A DNA stretch of 64,000 nucleotides, from NCBI GenBank assembly GCA_003550325.1, contig QKWP01000774.1:158678-222677 (forward strand), in the 5' to 3' direction. A program made the translations under genes and the position numbers. The notes under the pieces are model-generated. The model was not told the origin of the DNA. It did no database searches and saw only the letters and a list, made by a program, of their open reading frames with translations. Every line of letters begins with the position of its first letter. The stretch's first letter is position 1. This document shows, piece by piece, positions 1 through 13,609 of the stretch. This DNA comes from Gigaspora rosea. Its lineage: Eukaryota; Glomeromycota; Glomeromycetes; Diversisporales; Gigasporaceae.

Positions 1-329
1 GTTTTATATTTCTGAAAAAATTTAATTTTAAGTTAATATGTAAAGAAGAAACATTATAGCTTCAAAGTTTATAGTAATTTTATATTTTTTTATAAATTTA
101 TATATAACAAAAAAATTGTTGTAATATATTAATTTCTGTTATAAAAATTTTTAAAGTATATTTTTTTATCATTTTTTAATAGTTAGATTAGAATAATTAA
201 GTATAATTCTATATTTTATATGATTAAGCACTTAGTCTAGTATTAATAGTTAGGTAATACAAAATATAGAAATATTGATTCAAAGTAATATAATCAGTAA
301 CTAAGTTTTTCAGAATTTTACTTATTGCT
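1..329. other. AT-rich intergenic DNA
   Basis: Very AT-rich sequence with stop codons in all frames. I see no gene, RNA or repeat that I can support before the MITE that follows. Confidence 0.6.
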
Positions 330-487
330 AGGGATTGGAACTGTTTAACTGTTCAAAAATTGCTTTATAGTTCTGGGCAAAATTATGTTGGTTGTGGGCT
401 GGTATTATTTTATTGCCGGCCAAATTAAATGATTAAACGGTTAAACGATTAAACGATTAAGAAAAATTTTTGGTGGTTCCAATCCCT
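330..487. mobile_element. MITE with 10-bp target duplication (MULE-like)
   Basis: The 158-bp element begins AGGGATTGGAAC and ends GTTCCAATCCCT, a terminal inverted repeat. It is flanked on both sides by ACTTATTGCT (320-329 and 488-497), a 10-bp direct repeat. Duplications of 9-11 bp are typical of Mutator-like elements. The interior has a short tandem run of GATTAAACG units and no coding capacity. Confidence 0.75.
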
Positions 488-497
488 ACTTATTGCT

Positions 498-2700
498 ACC
501 TATTGAAACTTTTGATTATATAGCATCTAATCAAATTTAGTAGAACCTAAAAGTACCTATAATAAAATAACATAGCTTTAATCAGTAAAGACTAAAAAAA
601 TTAAGATTTGTTAACTTATACATAGTAATAATTACAGTATAAATAGAAATTAAATTAAAAATAATATACTGTAATTTTATAATAAATAGTTTCAAAACTA
701 TTTTTGTTTTTTTTTAAGTCACTTAGAAGTCTTCAAATTTTAAAAAATTTATCTAATTACTTTTATTAAGTGTAATGTGAAAGTCAAGTGCTTTTTATTC
801 TATGGTTAGTTAACCAAAACAATATAATTTCCATATTGGTCAAAAATGAAATTTTTTATTGGTCATATCAATGAAAATTTTAAATTACCATATTGGTCAA
901 AAATAAAAGTTTTATTGGTAGATTGAAAATATACCTTAATTGTTAATTAAAATTACCATTTACACTACAGTTGATCTTTTTAAGCACAAAATTAGGTTTA
1001 TTTAGAGTTGGCATTACAAAAATTACATTTTTATTTACATGAAAATTACTTGTAACTTACTAATCTTTAATAACTTTATATTAAATAGTGCATTGTTATA
1101 TAATAATTGTGCCAGCATTACAAATTTTTTAATTATTAGTTATCTGTCATTATGTTCAGAACTATAATTTTATACTAACTTTATACTATATTTATTAAAG
1201 CTTTGCCAAAATTTTTTACATGATTCAAAAAAATTTTATATATTTATATAAAACTAGAAGTTTTTAAAGTTTAAAAAAATTTGCATGAGTGCTAAAAAAA
1301 ATTTGATCAAATTTTGTAGCAAATTTAGTAATTATCACAAAATTTTGTACTTTTTGTAATATTTTGTGAATTACAAAATATCATTGTCCCTATATTGGTA
1401 GCAACATAATTTTCAAATTGGTTGAGAATGAATTTTTTTATTGATCAAATCAATATAATTTAAAATAATATAAATTCTATATTGGTCAAATAAAATTTTT
1501 TTTATTGGTCAGATTAATGAAAATTTAAATGATCAAAATAACCAGATTGATAATATGATTTTATCTAGCCTAGAACCAAATTAAGGCTGCATTTTAAAGA
1601 GAATTTAATATGACCTGCACTTATAAAGAGATTTGACAATTTAATAAAGCTGGCATTATAAACTACAAAATAAAATCCCAAGTCACTTTTTAAAGTCATT
1701 TATATTAAAAAAAATTATTGGCTAAAAATTTATTTTTAAATTTAACCAATTGAAAGTATTTTTAATGCTATTGTATAAGAATGAATAAATGAAAATTTTT
1801 AATTTTTAACAACAAAAATCTAAAAAAAAATTCTAAAAGTATAATAATAACTTTAATTGTAAGATGAGTTGGTACACAATATTAATTATCAGGAATAGTT
1901 TTAACCTATAATCCAAAAAATAATTAGATTATACTTTTAATTACAAATAAATTCTAGAAAAATTTAATAATACTTAACCTCTGTTTGCCATTAAAAAAAA
2001 GACTAATACAACAAAAAGCATTAACAATATAACAAAAAGCTTTATTCAAACTTATTACTTAATTCATCAATTCTACTTATTATAAATTCACAAATTTGCT
2101 CAGAATTATTTTTTAAGTTCAAAATATAAACTGATAGCATTATTGAGTTCAATCAAATTTGTAATTATAAATGTTTTGACTTGAATTCATAAGTTTTGAA
2201 GAATTTTTTTGACACTTTTTTTGCTATATAAGTGCCTATATATTTTGTGAAAACTAGAAACTTCTGATCTAAATTTGTTTACTTGACCAGCAGTAACATT
2301 TTCATTACAATTAACCAGAATCGAGTTTTTTTGATATGCGCTGATTAAATATATAATGTCATTTTTATTAGTACTACAAAAAAAAAGAAAAATTATACAT
2401 TTATCATAATTGTTCGTATAATCTATTTACCACAGGCTTTTGCGTAAAACTAGATCTAGCTTTTTGGATTAAATATAACAGAGAAGGACATTTACAGGTA
2501 TTCTGTGGCCAATGCAATCCATAACTTCAAATACAATAATGACTAGAATTTACTTAGTAATATTTTATCTCAAAAACTTGAGATTAATATTAACAAATTT
2601 CAATACAATATGAACTTGTTCAATTAAACTATTTGTTTGATATTGATGAGTAATGCCATGACAATAATAATTAATAAAGCAAAGCTTAAGAAAAACTTAA
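498..2700. other. AT-rich intergenic DNA with diverged direct repeats
   Basis: No gene is visible. Degenerate direct repeats built around TATTGGTCAAAAATGAAA and TTTATTGGTCA recur at about 830-925 and 1,395-1,530. Otherwise there are only poly-A/T tracts. Confidence 0.5.
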
Positions 2701-2710
2701 ATTTTTAAAA

Positions 2711-2949
2711 ACAAATTGTACGATTTTGCCTCTGACAGAAAAGTATTCATCTTTTTGAAAAATTGCTTGTGCGTCACGGTCTCTTTCTTCAAAATCGACT
2801 GGCACAAATAAAGTAAACTCTATTTCTTTATCTTCATCCCCAACAGGATAACAACCAATAGCACATACAGTTAACCGATCATGTTTTTAAGTTTCTCTAA
2901 CAACTTTAATTCTCACGATTGTATCCACGTTACAAAGAAATTCTTTCAT
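2711..2949 (-). pseudogene. Exon or gene fragment, hypothetical fungal protein
   Basis: Reading the minus strand from the ATG at 2949 gives about 78 codons of ordinary protein-like sequence, beginning MKEFLCNVDTIVRIKVV and including EIEFTLFVPVDFEERDRD. One in-frame TAA interrupts it near codon 21. Composition and codon use stand out from the AT-rich surroundings. The frame runs out at about 2,711 without an obvious terminus, so this is probably one exon of a decayed gene. I do not recognise a function. Confidence 0.45.
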
Positions 2950-3319
2950 AAATAAAATTTTTGATTAAACATTAGGCTACTTATCTACACAATAATAAAC
3001 TTGATAAGTGGCTTACATAAAGACACACATAAAAAACTTGTTTTTTTGCCCGAAATACATTGTGTAGATACATATATACATACCACGTATATCGATATGA
3101 TTAACACACTAATTCAAAGCCACATCCTTGTAATAAGGCAGAATGGGAGATAACGGTCCGGTATATACATTTGTTTGTCCTGTATTCTATTTTTTTTTCT
3201 CACGAATTTTATTTTAAAGCAATTGAGATCATGATTAACATAACAAGTAAAGATACTCGTTGAATCCTGTTAATGATCATCGCAAGTTTTTTTATATATG
3301 TTGTCCTATAAGAAAATGG

Positions 3320-3930
3320 TATGGGCTGTGGTACGGGTTGGTGTCGGGAATGCTCAAAATGGCACGGATATTGTAGCACGCACAGGAACGTTTTACGGAA
3401 TGGCACGGTAAAAATGGCACGGGCATTACGGCGAAAGGTGACACGTAATATCACGTCATATGAATGGCACGTTCAGATAATTCGTATGTGTACGTTACAC
3501 ACGTGTTGGCTCGTGATACGTGTTGAGAGCGAAAGATCAGTAAAGGATTTTTTTTTAAAAAAAAGAGCGATATCTCATGATTTCACTGATGAAGCTTCCC
3601 TGTGTGTCTTAACAAAAAAAAATTCCTTACAAAATTTGCTTCATATGCAGTTAGCGTGTTCATTTTATATTGATTACTCATGTAAATTCATGTTTTAATA
3701 ATTAATCCACGCTGTGGAACGTGAACTTACGTTCATTACCCGTGCCAAATCCCGTGCCGATTCGACTAGAGCCATTTATGGTCCAATTGGCACGGGCATA
3801 CAGTCCCACACGGTCCACGGAATCCGTACCAATTCAGACCATACCCGTACAAATCCGGATCTTGACCCGTGCCACAAATGCCCGTGCCGATTGTCATATA
3901 TGGGGTCTTTGCCTTCTTACGGGTTATGTA
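3320..3930. repeat. GC-richer island of repeated GGCACGGG / CCCGTGCC words
   Basis: The island has many copies of GGCACGG or its complement. In the left part (3,320-3,480) they read mainly as GGCACGG, in the right part (3,715-3,900) as CCCGTGCC, so the island is a loose inverted repeat around a low-complexity centre. Open frames here are a by-product of the repeat and do not look like proteins. Confidence 0.5.
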
Positions 3931-4107
3931 GATTTTATGATTAAAAATTAAAATTTCTAGCCATTCGGTAATCCAATTTAAATAAATTTTTTTTTACTTT
4001 GTAAAGTTTAGGAAGTTTTACAAAATAAAAAAAAAGTTTATTTGAATTGATTACTAGATGGCTAGAAATTTTAATTTTTAATCATAAAATCTGCATAGTC
4101 CCGTAAG
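3917..4107. repeat. Long hairpin (MITE-like palindrome)
   Basis: Two arms of about 75 bases are near-perfect reverse complements. The left arm starts CTTACGGG and includes AAATTTCTAGCCAT. The right arm includes ATGGCTAGAAATTT and ends CCCGTAAG. The spacer is an AT-rich stretch. No coding potential. Confidence 0.7.
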
Positions 4108-4229
4108 GTCATTTTCAAGGCATAGATCCATATATCAATGTAACTAATTACTATATCAATAACCCTAGACCATACCCATTCTTAAATAATTTTCCCGTTC
4201 CTGGTTTTGGCGCAAACGCTTTTGCGCAG

Positions 4230-5561
4230 CTACCTTATTATTAATGAAATAACGTTATCTATTCCCTATCTAAACTAAATCACATTTTTGCATCTATAGA
4301 GTATCTTCCTATCCTAACAAATTAACTACTATAATATTAAACTAAGAACTGCATTATGATCGTTGTTATTAACCTAAAAATGTAAAAAGTGAAAGATTAA
4401 ACTTTGATAATTATCCGATAAATTTTTCATGAAATTTTAACTTGCTTATATAATTCAGTTTTTGCATGTGTAAATTGATCAAAGAATTCAGCCTTTAGTA
4501 ATGATAATAAAACAGTGGCCGTGACAACGAGATTTGAATAATGTTACGTAAGAATATTTATTAACTAACGTTAAGAATAAAAATGCTAAAAAATGGATTG
4601 CTTCGTTTTCTATTTAATTTTTGTTTTATCTTTTTACAAAAAAAAAATCATTGCATGATGTGAATGCTAAATATACTTTTTTTTAAATAAAATTATTTTT
4701 TTATAATTATTGAAAACAGTTATATCTCTTATATATTTTATGGTTTAAAATTAATTTTTTTAAAATTGCTCTCCACATTTGTAATGCAAAATGCATTACT
4801 TCATTCAATTCTAATAATTTACTTAAATCATCAATTTATATACGCGGCTTATGAATATTTTTAATAAATTATCTAAATATAAAATTTTTTCATATAACTT
4901 ATTTATTAAAGTTCTATAACGATAAAATTACATTTGCCTATGTTAAATTAATAATAATAAATATACTTGAAACAAAACTTAACTTACTTATCAAACCACT
5001 AAAGTACAGTTCATCTTAAAATTTTCTTAATGCAAATGTGGTTTTTGCCTCAACTACTGATACTTATGTAAAAGTATATAATAAGCATGAACTTCTAGCA
5101 CGATCATTACCTACAGTAATAGTGCCCATGCATTTTATTTCAAATATCGATACAAAAGTTCAAAACAATTATATTTTTACTCAAATAAAGCGCATGCATG
5201 CTTCAAAATAATGCTAGAGGCCGAAATAGCGCACAAATACGGTAAAGGTCTTTTTGCGAAAATAGTAACTTGAAAATCATGAATATCTAATAATCTAAGC
5301 CCATTAAGCTGACTTATATATGTTTGAGTCTCATCCTATAGAGAATGTAAGGAAAGTTATAATATTTAACCGCGACATTGTCGTGTGTCAGTGCTCTCTC
5401 ATTCAGTGATAGAACTATTGTGCATGTCTAGACAACAGATAATGCAATATGAAATTACAAAGAAGATAAATTTAATGTGGAAGCACCCTATAGTAGATTT
5501 TGAATAATCAGATTTTCCAGAAAAACTATATGCTATGAGACATATTCATTATTCATTATAA
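4230..5561. repeat. Duplicated 3' flank of the P450 gene
   Basis: Non-coding DNA that aligns base by base, with small indels, to about 30,450-31,750. Shared words include GCATCTATAGAGTATCTTCC and GAATGTAAGG. Together with the P450 copies this shows a segmental duplication of about 3.3 kb (roughly 4,230-7,565 and 30,450-33,764). No other gene seen. Confidence 0.7.
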
Positions 5562-7320
5562 TTATTGGTTCCTGGGCTTAATCTTAACAATCAGCTCTTG
5601 ACAATAAGTGGCAGTGGAAGATTTAGTTTTAATGGAGCCTCCATATCGAATAATTCGATCCAAATACATATACCATTAGAGAAAGTAACTCAATCATTGT
5701 TAGCTTTCTCCCGGGACAAATTCTATATCCGTCACCAAACATTACAAATGAGTATTTTTGCCCAACCTTTTTATCTTTATCATTAAGATCATCTTTAATA
5801 AGACCATCAGCTGTTACGTTTAAATAACTTTCACTCTTATTATCAAGAAAAATCGATCGGGATCAAAGATTTCTGTGCTAGACCAATAATCTTTATGTCG
5901 ATGTAAGTTAACGATATCAAATTGAAACACTGTGCCAGCCGGTCCACCTATCTTGACAGGGTCGACTGGGTATCTTCCTAATAGATTTGCGACAGGACAT
6001 ATCCGGTCAACCTCTTTAATAATTGCTTCGCAATATTTTAGATTTGAGAAATCACTGTGTATTAACTGGAAAGAACTGTTTGGCAGAAATATTGAATCGA
6101 TATCGGCAAGCATTTTTTGTTTGACTTCAGGATAATGGCATAAGTAGTAAGTTACAAAACTAAATAAATTAGTCTATAAATGAATGTAAGAATAACATAC
6201 AGTAAACATGAAGAACATAAAATAAAATTAAATAAAAAATTAAGGATGAAATATCTTCTTACAGTATCTGTTCTGGCTAAGAAAGCATCTAAAATATTAG
6301 CTCTGATTCAATATCGGTCATAGGTGGAAATATTTCTTCTTCAACATCCTTTTTGTAATTGACATCCCGTTCAGTATTAGCAATAATTAAAGAAGTTAAC
6401 ATATCATTTTTTAGATCTTTACTCTGCATCACTTCTATTTTTTGTCTTCTTTTTTTTTAATAATTTTATCTAACCTTTCAAACAAGAAATTCGATATTTT
6501 AATATTTCTTTTGCTTTACCTCTAATAAATGGGACATAATGCCGTACAAATAGACCCAGAAATACAAAAAATGTCATGCCTGTAATAAATTAATTAATCC
6601 CTTTAACAAATCTATCAGAATCTTCGATTAATGCATTAGGGTATAATGTTTTTATAAGACTTAAAGTATTATAATATGACCCCATCGAATAAGAACGTTC
6701 ACCAGTGGTTACAACTACAATCATGTAATTAGTGAATCTATTGACCCATTTTGAGAAATCAGTCTCCAATGACTATCCTTTACCATTACTATTAGCTGAA
6801 CCTAGAGACTTCCAATATCCTTCTAACTCTTCAAACAACAACTTTGTCCATTTAACTGCTTTATTATTAAAGCTGATTGATAAGATTGCTCAGCTAAAAA
6901 ATTGATGACAAAATTTCCAACTTTTGAAATCATTATTATTTGCTAATCCTCTTCCAGCTGTACTAAATTCTTTCATCCCTTGAGAAAATGGTGCTCTTGG
7001 CATAAATTTTGCATGTTTTGTTGAATTATTAAAAATTTTTCGATATATTTTGGATGTGAAAGTACAATTCTTTGGAAACCATAAAGTGGAATTTCATAGA
7101 TATCACCATATTTTTTGTGAGTGAGACGAATAATTGTTTGAGATCACCCCTAAAGCAATATGCACATTCTATAATTGGAAGGAGAAAAGGACCTGGTAAT
7201 TTATTTGGGCGAGTAAAATATTTGTAGTAAAATTGGATGACATAAAAAAGAAAGAAAAGAACGACTAAGTAAAAGTAATCGACAAAAATTGAGATGTTCA
7301 AAGTATTTATATAATGACAT
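5562..7320 (-). pseudogene. Cytochrome P450 pseudogene (copy 1)
   Basis: Decayed copy of the P450 at 31,751-33,536. Recognisable blocks are the N-terminal membrane anchor and proline hinge (near 7,029-7,301; PNKLPGPFLLP), the K-helix ExxR region (IIKEVDRICP), the FDPDRFF block (near 5,850) and the haem-binding loop read across a frameshift (FGDGYRICPG, near 5,710-5,740). Frameshifts follow the start codon (7320) and occur through the middle third. The family's oxygen-binding motif reads ARTDT in place of AGTDT. It lies in the same orientation as the other two copies, which suggests tandem duplication. Confidence 0.85.
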
Positions 7321-8178
7321 TTTTATAAAATATGATTATTTAATTTTTCTCATAAGATAGATTAAAAGCTCAAATACAGTATTTAATGTTTAACATTTTA
7401 TTTCAAGATAACAAAACTTTCTGAATTAAAAATGTTTAAACCTCTATTTTTAATTTAGGTGACGGTCAAAAAATAATTGTATATTTATTGTGTGATGAAT
7501 TCAGATCATACATACGTACGTACTGTACTTTATCTGTTATATGTATGTTTGCGTAATTAAAATTATGAAGATTGATGATGCCAATTGGCATTATTTGTCT
7601 TTCAAAATTTTTTTGCAGTATGTATGTCGTCAATTGGTTCTAGTTCAGAATTTAAATACAAAAGTTTTATTAAGGTTAGAGTGGGGCCTACAGTATTTGG
7701 TAAGGTCAACAAGGAGTAGTTTTAGGTTTTCGGACAGATAATTTTAGGACTAATCGAAAATATGTCACATTACATGAATCACGTCTGATGCTCAAATCGC
7801 ATGATATTTAACAATGCCATAGATTTATCACGTTATTCGAAAGGTTGAATTTTAATTAGTATAAATTTTTGGAATTTAGGATTTATTTAAAAAACTTAGA
7901 CATCCGAAATAGGTTTAAAAATTTTAGGACAGTCTGAAAATCAACTTTAGTATGTGTATTATGGTATAGGCGGAATTATAATGATTTTAATATGACGCGG
8001 ATATTAACTTGACGCAAACTTTAAAATGTGAGTTCAATAATCTACAAAGAAAAAATGTTCTTGAAAAAGCATGGACCTATCGATGTCTGATGTTAAATTT
8101 CCCATCGAGATTTCACCATCTTTTATGCAATCAAAAAAAAAACATTTCAGTGTATTCAGAAAAGGGACATCAAAATAA
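7321..8178. other. P450 5' flank, then AT-rich DNA
   Basis: Positions to about 7,565 match the 5' flank of the intact P450 copy (33,540-33,764), including TTGCGTAATTAAAATTATGA. The match stops exactly where the large retroelement begins in the other copy, so this is the empty-site allele of that insertion. The rest is AT-rich with no gene I can support. Confidence 0.6.
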
Positions 8179-8280
8179 AGGTTGGAACCGGTTTTAAATA
8201 TTCGTGTTTATTTCGATTTTATCATACCAAAATTTATTATTGATGTGATAAACCTGAATATTTAAACCCGGTTCCAACCT
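8179..8280. mobile_element. Short MITE with 25-bp terminal inverted repeats
   Basis: The 102-bp element starts AGGTTGGAACCGG and ends CCGGTTCCAACCT. The inverted repeat extends inward through TTTAAATATTC. It is flanked by ATA on both sides, a possible 2-3 bp target duplication as for TA or TAA-type elements. No coding capacity. Confidence 0.65.
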
Positions 8281-10139
8281 ATAGACAATCTAACAATAGA
8301 TGAAGCCAGTGTATAACCTTGGTATAACTGATCATAGTGCATTATATTCCCTATGAATTGATTTATTTTTATTTACATAAATGCATGTTCGTAATCGATA
8401 GCTCATATAACGCCTACCAACAAATGAACATCGATAGTAAACATGTCAAGTAAGCATAATTTTAAAAACATTACCAAAATTAGCTGATTATACAAATACT
8501 TTTTGAGCTCAAAGCAGTGTTTATGTTGAATAGATCAAATACAGTAGATTAATTGAGATACATAAATTCGAATTATTAAATAAAGGGGAATCACCTAAAT
8601 TATTTAATTGATTCTCACAATTTGGTTTTGTGTTTATACTCGAATTTATAAAGTTTAATTTTTAGCTCTAGAAAAAATAAATGAATACAATAAAATAAAA
8701 TAAAATAAAATAAATAGTTTTAATATATGAAATTAATATATTCTATTATCTACAAAGTTTGATCTTTATTAGAAATGAGAAAAGTAAACTGAGAAAAAAT
8801 ATAATGAGGAAAGAAAAAGTAAAATAAAAAAGAATGGGCTTTTACGCATTTTAACAAGTTAACAAGAATATATAATTACTAATTACTTTCCCATACCTCT
8901 GACAGTGCTACTAAAGTGATAAAATGTTGCAAGTAGAACATCCGTTTACATCCGTTTGTAGGTTTGATTAAGTAATCTTAAAAGAATTACACAGATAGAA
9001 TTTGATCCTTGAGCTACCGATAATGTTGAGATAATAACCGAAAATTGCAACAAACGTAAAACTTATAATACAGATCAAGTTTTTTTTGTAAGCATATGCT
9101 TAAGATTTGTTAACTGGAAGTATTTTTCCTTACTAATGCATTTAAATAAAATTTATAAGCAAACAAGAACTTCTTATTCAAAGAAAAAAAAAAGTCGCTA
9201 AATGTTTCCACTTGTCTTTATACGTACCTACAACACTGTAAAAAAATTTAAGTTCATAATTGAACCATTATTGATTGTATTCTAAAAGAAAAAAGGTTTA
9301 TGAGTTCAACAAATTTTGTTTCACGAAAGCAATTTGGTTAAAAATTTTGAGTTCAAAGTTCTCAGATAGTAATTTTAAAAATAATTTTGCAAAAAATTGA
9401 GTTCAATTTTTTCAATATTTTCACAAAGCATTTGGAGAAATTTTAAAATTTATTTTCGGTAAAATAATTTGACAATTAAAAATCGGTAGCAATATTTTGA
9501 CTGCAATAAACAATGTATTCATTACAATTTCTTTTTTTTTTTTTTTTGATTTTGTGAGACAGCATAATTTGCTTTGTCCAATCAGAAATGTTGGCAATTA
9601 GGACTCTCATTACGAAACACAGTAACTTTCTATCTGGCAATAAAATTTAATAAGCGAGCCTCTGAGTTCTGAAAGAAGTATCACAAATAACCATGGAAGC
9701 AATCATAATTTCGCAACCTTTGGATTTTATTTAACTTATTTAACTCTAACGTATGCAATATTAACTATCAAATATGCAATTTATTAATTTTCATTTGTAT
9801 TCCCAATCGTATTTCACGAAAAAAAAAACAACAGTATTGAATCTTTTTATTAGATAATTGTTATATAGTCTTAAAGTCTTGCTTGCAAATGGCGTATAGT
9901 ACAGATCCTATCTACCTATAACATCGTTTTGTCAATAAGCAAGATTCCTTTCGGATCGGATCGATGCTACATACAAACTTTAATTAGTTTAATGCATCAG
10001 TGAACACTCCATTCAGCTAAACCACATGTCCAAACCCAGCCTACGAATACCTGGTATGTTGGTCGTCGATATGATAATAATACAGATATTATGAGTATAG
10101 CCTTTTTTCCTTAAATGTGAATATTTTTACTGTCTTCTG
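8281..10139. other. AT-rich intergenic DNA
   Basis: No gene found. There is an AAAAT microsatellite at about 8,693-8,715 and long homopolymer tracts. Open frames are short and of low complexity. Confidence 0.5.
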
Positions 10140-10220
10140 TTTTGCAAAAGTTTAATATCTGGTTCACAGTTAGTTAATTTTTGCAAAAGTTTAATATCTG
10201 GTTCATAGTTAGTTAATTTT
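10140..10220. repeat. Two-copy tandem duplication, about 42 bp unit
   Basis: TTTTGCAAAAGTTTAATATC followed by TGGTTCACAGTTAGTTAAT is repeated immediately with one base change (CACAG to CATAG). A recent local tandem duplication in non-coding DNA. Confidence 0.75.
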
Positions 10221-10327
10221 TACTATATTTTAGATTTTATGTTTGATATTTTCTCTGTTATAATTTAATAGTCAAGGGCACAAAAATTTGTCTGATCTAA
10301 TAGTTGTAATATTTGCCTTTTGTTTCT

Positions 10328-10362
<35 letters not shown>

Positions 10363-10425
10363 CACTTCCAAAAAAATTAAAGACCTCTAAAATTTGAAAG
10401 CTTTCAGAAAGGCTTAGTTCACAAA

Positions 10426-10556
10426 TTATGTGACAGTGCCTTCGATTGTTGATTACGCTGGTGCTTTTCTTGAAGGGCTAGAGCCTGCATATTAAATTTA
10501 TTGGATACTCGAATTATTTCTTCAGCCAAATGGTTAGCATTTGATCCATAGGATTA
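10426..10556 (-). pseudogene. Possible terminal exon, hypothetical protein
   Basis: The minus strand reads about 43 protein-like codons ending in TGA, including HLAEEIIRVSNKFNMQAL and LQEKHQRNQQSKAL, amphipathic and probably helical. Composition is unlike the surrounding poly-A/T DNA. No matching upstream exon was found, so this is either the last exon of a decayed gene or a captured fragment. Confidence 0.35.
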
Positions 10557-11855
10557 AAAATAATTGACCATAATAGATATATATATTGTTGATATTAATT
10601 CTGCAGGTGGAAACTATACGATTTATAGTTAAAACATGGTGAGTTGGCGTACGATTTACTGGCAAAAGGATGCAAAGAAAAAGAAGGAATTTTTTTTTGA
10701 GTCAATAATAACTTGGATTCAAATTTTTCTTTGTTAATTCTGATTTTTATTATTAAGAAATATTCTGGTTTGCTTTAAATTTTCACGAATACGGACCGAG
10801 GGGTGATAATTGATCCTAAAATTTATATTCGTTGATCGAACTCCTCAAAATCGATTTAGAATTATCGATCCCAAAGATATTATTAGTCCCACTTGACCAA
10901 CCAAATTTTGCTCAAGTTAATAGCAAAATTTTTTAGGTTGACTACGGTACTCTGGTATTCTATACTCCTATACTTGAAATTTAAACTACTGTTTTGTTTA
11001 GTATTGTTGAGTAATATTATTGAGCAATATAAAGTTATCATTATCGTCGATGCTACCCATTCGATCAATCAGTATGCAGAATAAGATGTGAAAATCTTTT
11101 TTTTTAAAAAAATTTTTTTTTAATATTGTCCGTTTTTGACCTTTTTAACACTATCCTAACTTTAATTTCTGTTTTTTTTTTTATTTTTTTTTTGATCCGA
11201 TTATAGAGTAATGTAGTGATATTTATATGAATTAAGTTTAAACATCAAAATAATAAACCACTAAGTATAATTTATGCGTTTAAAGCTTTATCTTATAATG
11301 TTTAATAATAAACACATCGGCATTTTCCGTTGCAAATAACGTTAAAGTCGATAACCCTCTAAACATTAGAGTTAGAGAGAAAATTAAAAAAAGATAGCTC
11401 TTCATATAAATAATAATTGTCAAGATTATATATGGAAAATCTATGCGAGAGAAAATAATAGGCATGACAACTTTATCAATTAGCATGCCATGAACAATTG
11501 ACTCAAGTTTATGTCTAAAGGTCTTTTTCAAAGTATTAATTTGAGTGTTTTAAATATTTAATAAGTTCATGAAGCTAGTGGGAGTTATACTATACCACCA
11601 ACGATTATATGATGTCGATATCATTGATATTTAAGCCTCGCTATTGAATGCATGAATGTATTCAACCACCACATACATCGTGTGTGTTGGTATTCTATCT
11701 CGTTTAACCGTAAAGCTATTCCCATATGCCTAATGTAATAATGATACAGTATAAAAGCCTACAATGAAAATAAATATACTGTGGAAACAACAAATAATAT
11801 ATTCTGAATAATCAACATCTTTTAATGGAGAATATATGCTATGTAACAGATTCAT
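10557..11855. other. AT-rich intergenic DNA
   Basis: No supported gene. A minus-strand frame at 11,280-11,531 encodes a hydrophobic 83-residue peptide but lacks supporting features. From about 11,560 the sequence resembles the 3' flank of the P450 copies (for example AAGTTCATGAAGCTA). Confidence 0.45.
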
Positions 11856-13609
11856 TTAGGTTTGATTCTAATACAATGGAAGATTTAGTTATTAATGGAA
11901 CTTCCATATCGATTAATTCGATATCATACATAAATCATAAGAGAAAGTAACTCATTCATAGCTAGCTTTCTCTCGGGACAAATTCTCATTCCGCCACCAA
12001 ACATAATAAATGAATATTTTTGCCCAACTTTTTTGATATTCTTTGATCATCTTCCAAGATCATCATCTTTTACGTTTAAATACTTTCATTCTTATTATTC
12101 CACTTTTTTTTGTGTAATTATGTTTTTGGCTTTGGTGGTCACTTTTAAATTGAGAACATTTACAAAATTTAAGATGTTCTCTATTAAATTTTTTTTAAAA
12201 TCTTCTTTGCCATCAAGAAATTCAAGCCAAAAAAAAGTCAAGCAGGATCAAAAGTTTCTGGGTTAAGCCAATATTCTTTTTGTCTATACTTATAAGTTAA
12301 CCATATCAAATTGAAACATCGTGCCAACTGGCCATTGACATTTATAGGCTCGATTAAATATCTTCCTATAGATTAGCAACAGGACATACCTGGTCAACTT
12401 CTTTAATAATTACTTCGCAGTATTTTATCTTTGAGAGATCACTGTGTATTAATTAGAATGAACTATTTGGAGGAAATATTGAATAAATCTCGACAAGCAT
12501 TTGTTGTTTTATTTCAAGATAATGCCATAAATAGTAAGTTAAAAAACTGAATAAGTCAGTCTATAATGACTGTAAGAATAATATATAGTAAACATGTAAA
12601 CATAAAGTAAAATTAAATAAAAAAAACAAAGGTTGAAATATTGTCTTACTGTATTTGTTCTGGTTAAGAAAGCGCTTAACATGTAAGCTCTGATTTAAAT
12701 ATCGGGAATAGGTCATCTCCAACAGCCTTTTCGTAAATGACATTTCATTCAGTATTAGCAATGTTTAAAGAAGTTAACATGTCATTTTTTAGATTTTTAT
12801 TCTGCATCATTTTATTTCTTCTCTCCTCTTTTTACTTAATAGAACATAATGTCGTATAAATGGACCCAGTAATACAAAAGTGCTAAGCCCCTCAATCCCT
12901 ATAACAAATCTATCCGAATTTTCGATTAATGCATCTGAATACGATTCTTTTATAGGACTTAGTTTATTATAATATGATCCGATCAATAAGACGTTCACTA
13001 GTGGTTAACATTACAATCATGTCATTAGTGAATCTATAGATCAATTTTGAAAAATCAGTCTCCAATGACCATCTTTTATCATCATTAATAGTTGAATCGA
13101 GAGATTTCCAATATTCTTCTAACTTTTCAAAAATAACATTATCTATTTAATTGCTTCATTATTTAAATTATGTGATAAGATTGCTCGGTTAAATAATTGA
13201 TGATCAAATTTCCAACTTTTAAAATCATCATTACTTAATAATCCTTTTCCAGAATTTCTAAGTTCTTTCAGCCCTTAAGAAAATAGTGCTTTTGGCATAA
13301 ATATTGCATGTTTTATTTGAATTATTAAAAAATTTTTCAATGTATTATGGACTCGAAAGTACAATTCTTCAGAGGCCACCAAGTTGAAAATTAATAAATA
13401 TCACCATATTTTTTATTGAACGAGATGTATAATTGTTCTGTATCACCCTAAAACTATATGTACATTCTATAAATGGAAAAGGAAAATGACCTTGTAATTT
13501 ATTTGGGCAAGTAAGATACTTGTAGTAAAATTTAAAAAAGAAAGATAAAAATGACCAGGTGAAAGTAATCGACAAAATTAAGATTTTCAAACTATTTAAG
13601 TAAAGACAT
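11856..13609 (-). pseudogene. Cytochrome P450 pseudogene (copy 2)
   Basis: The most decayed of the three P450 copies. The start region (ATG at 13609), the anchor segment (13,369-13,590), the CPNKLQGHFPFPFIECTY block and several exon-2 fragments align to the copy at 31,751-33,536. Frame is lost many times. The segment coding for the oxygen-binding motif reads TRTNT instead of AGTDT. The intron position is conserved (near 12,560-12,650). The 5' limit at 11,856 is approximate. Confidence 0.8.

Noticed and set aside
3321..3944. Open frames of 125 and 76 codons
   Set aside because: They are by-products of the GGCACGGG repeat; overlapping frames are equally open and none is protein-like.
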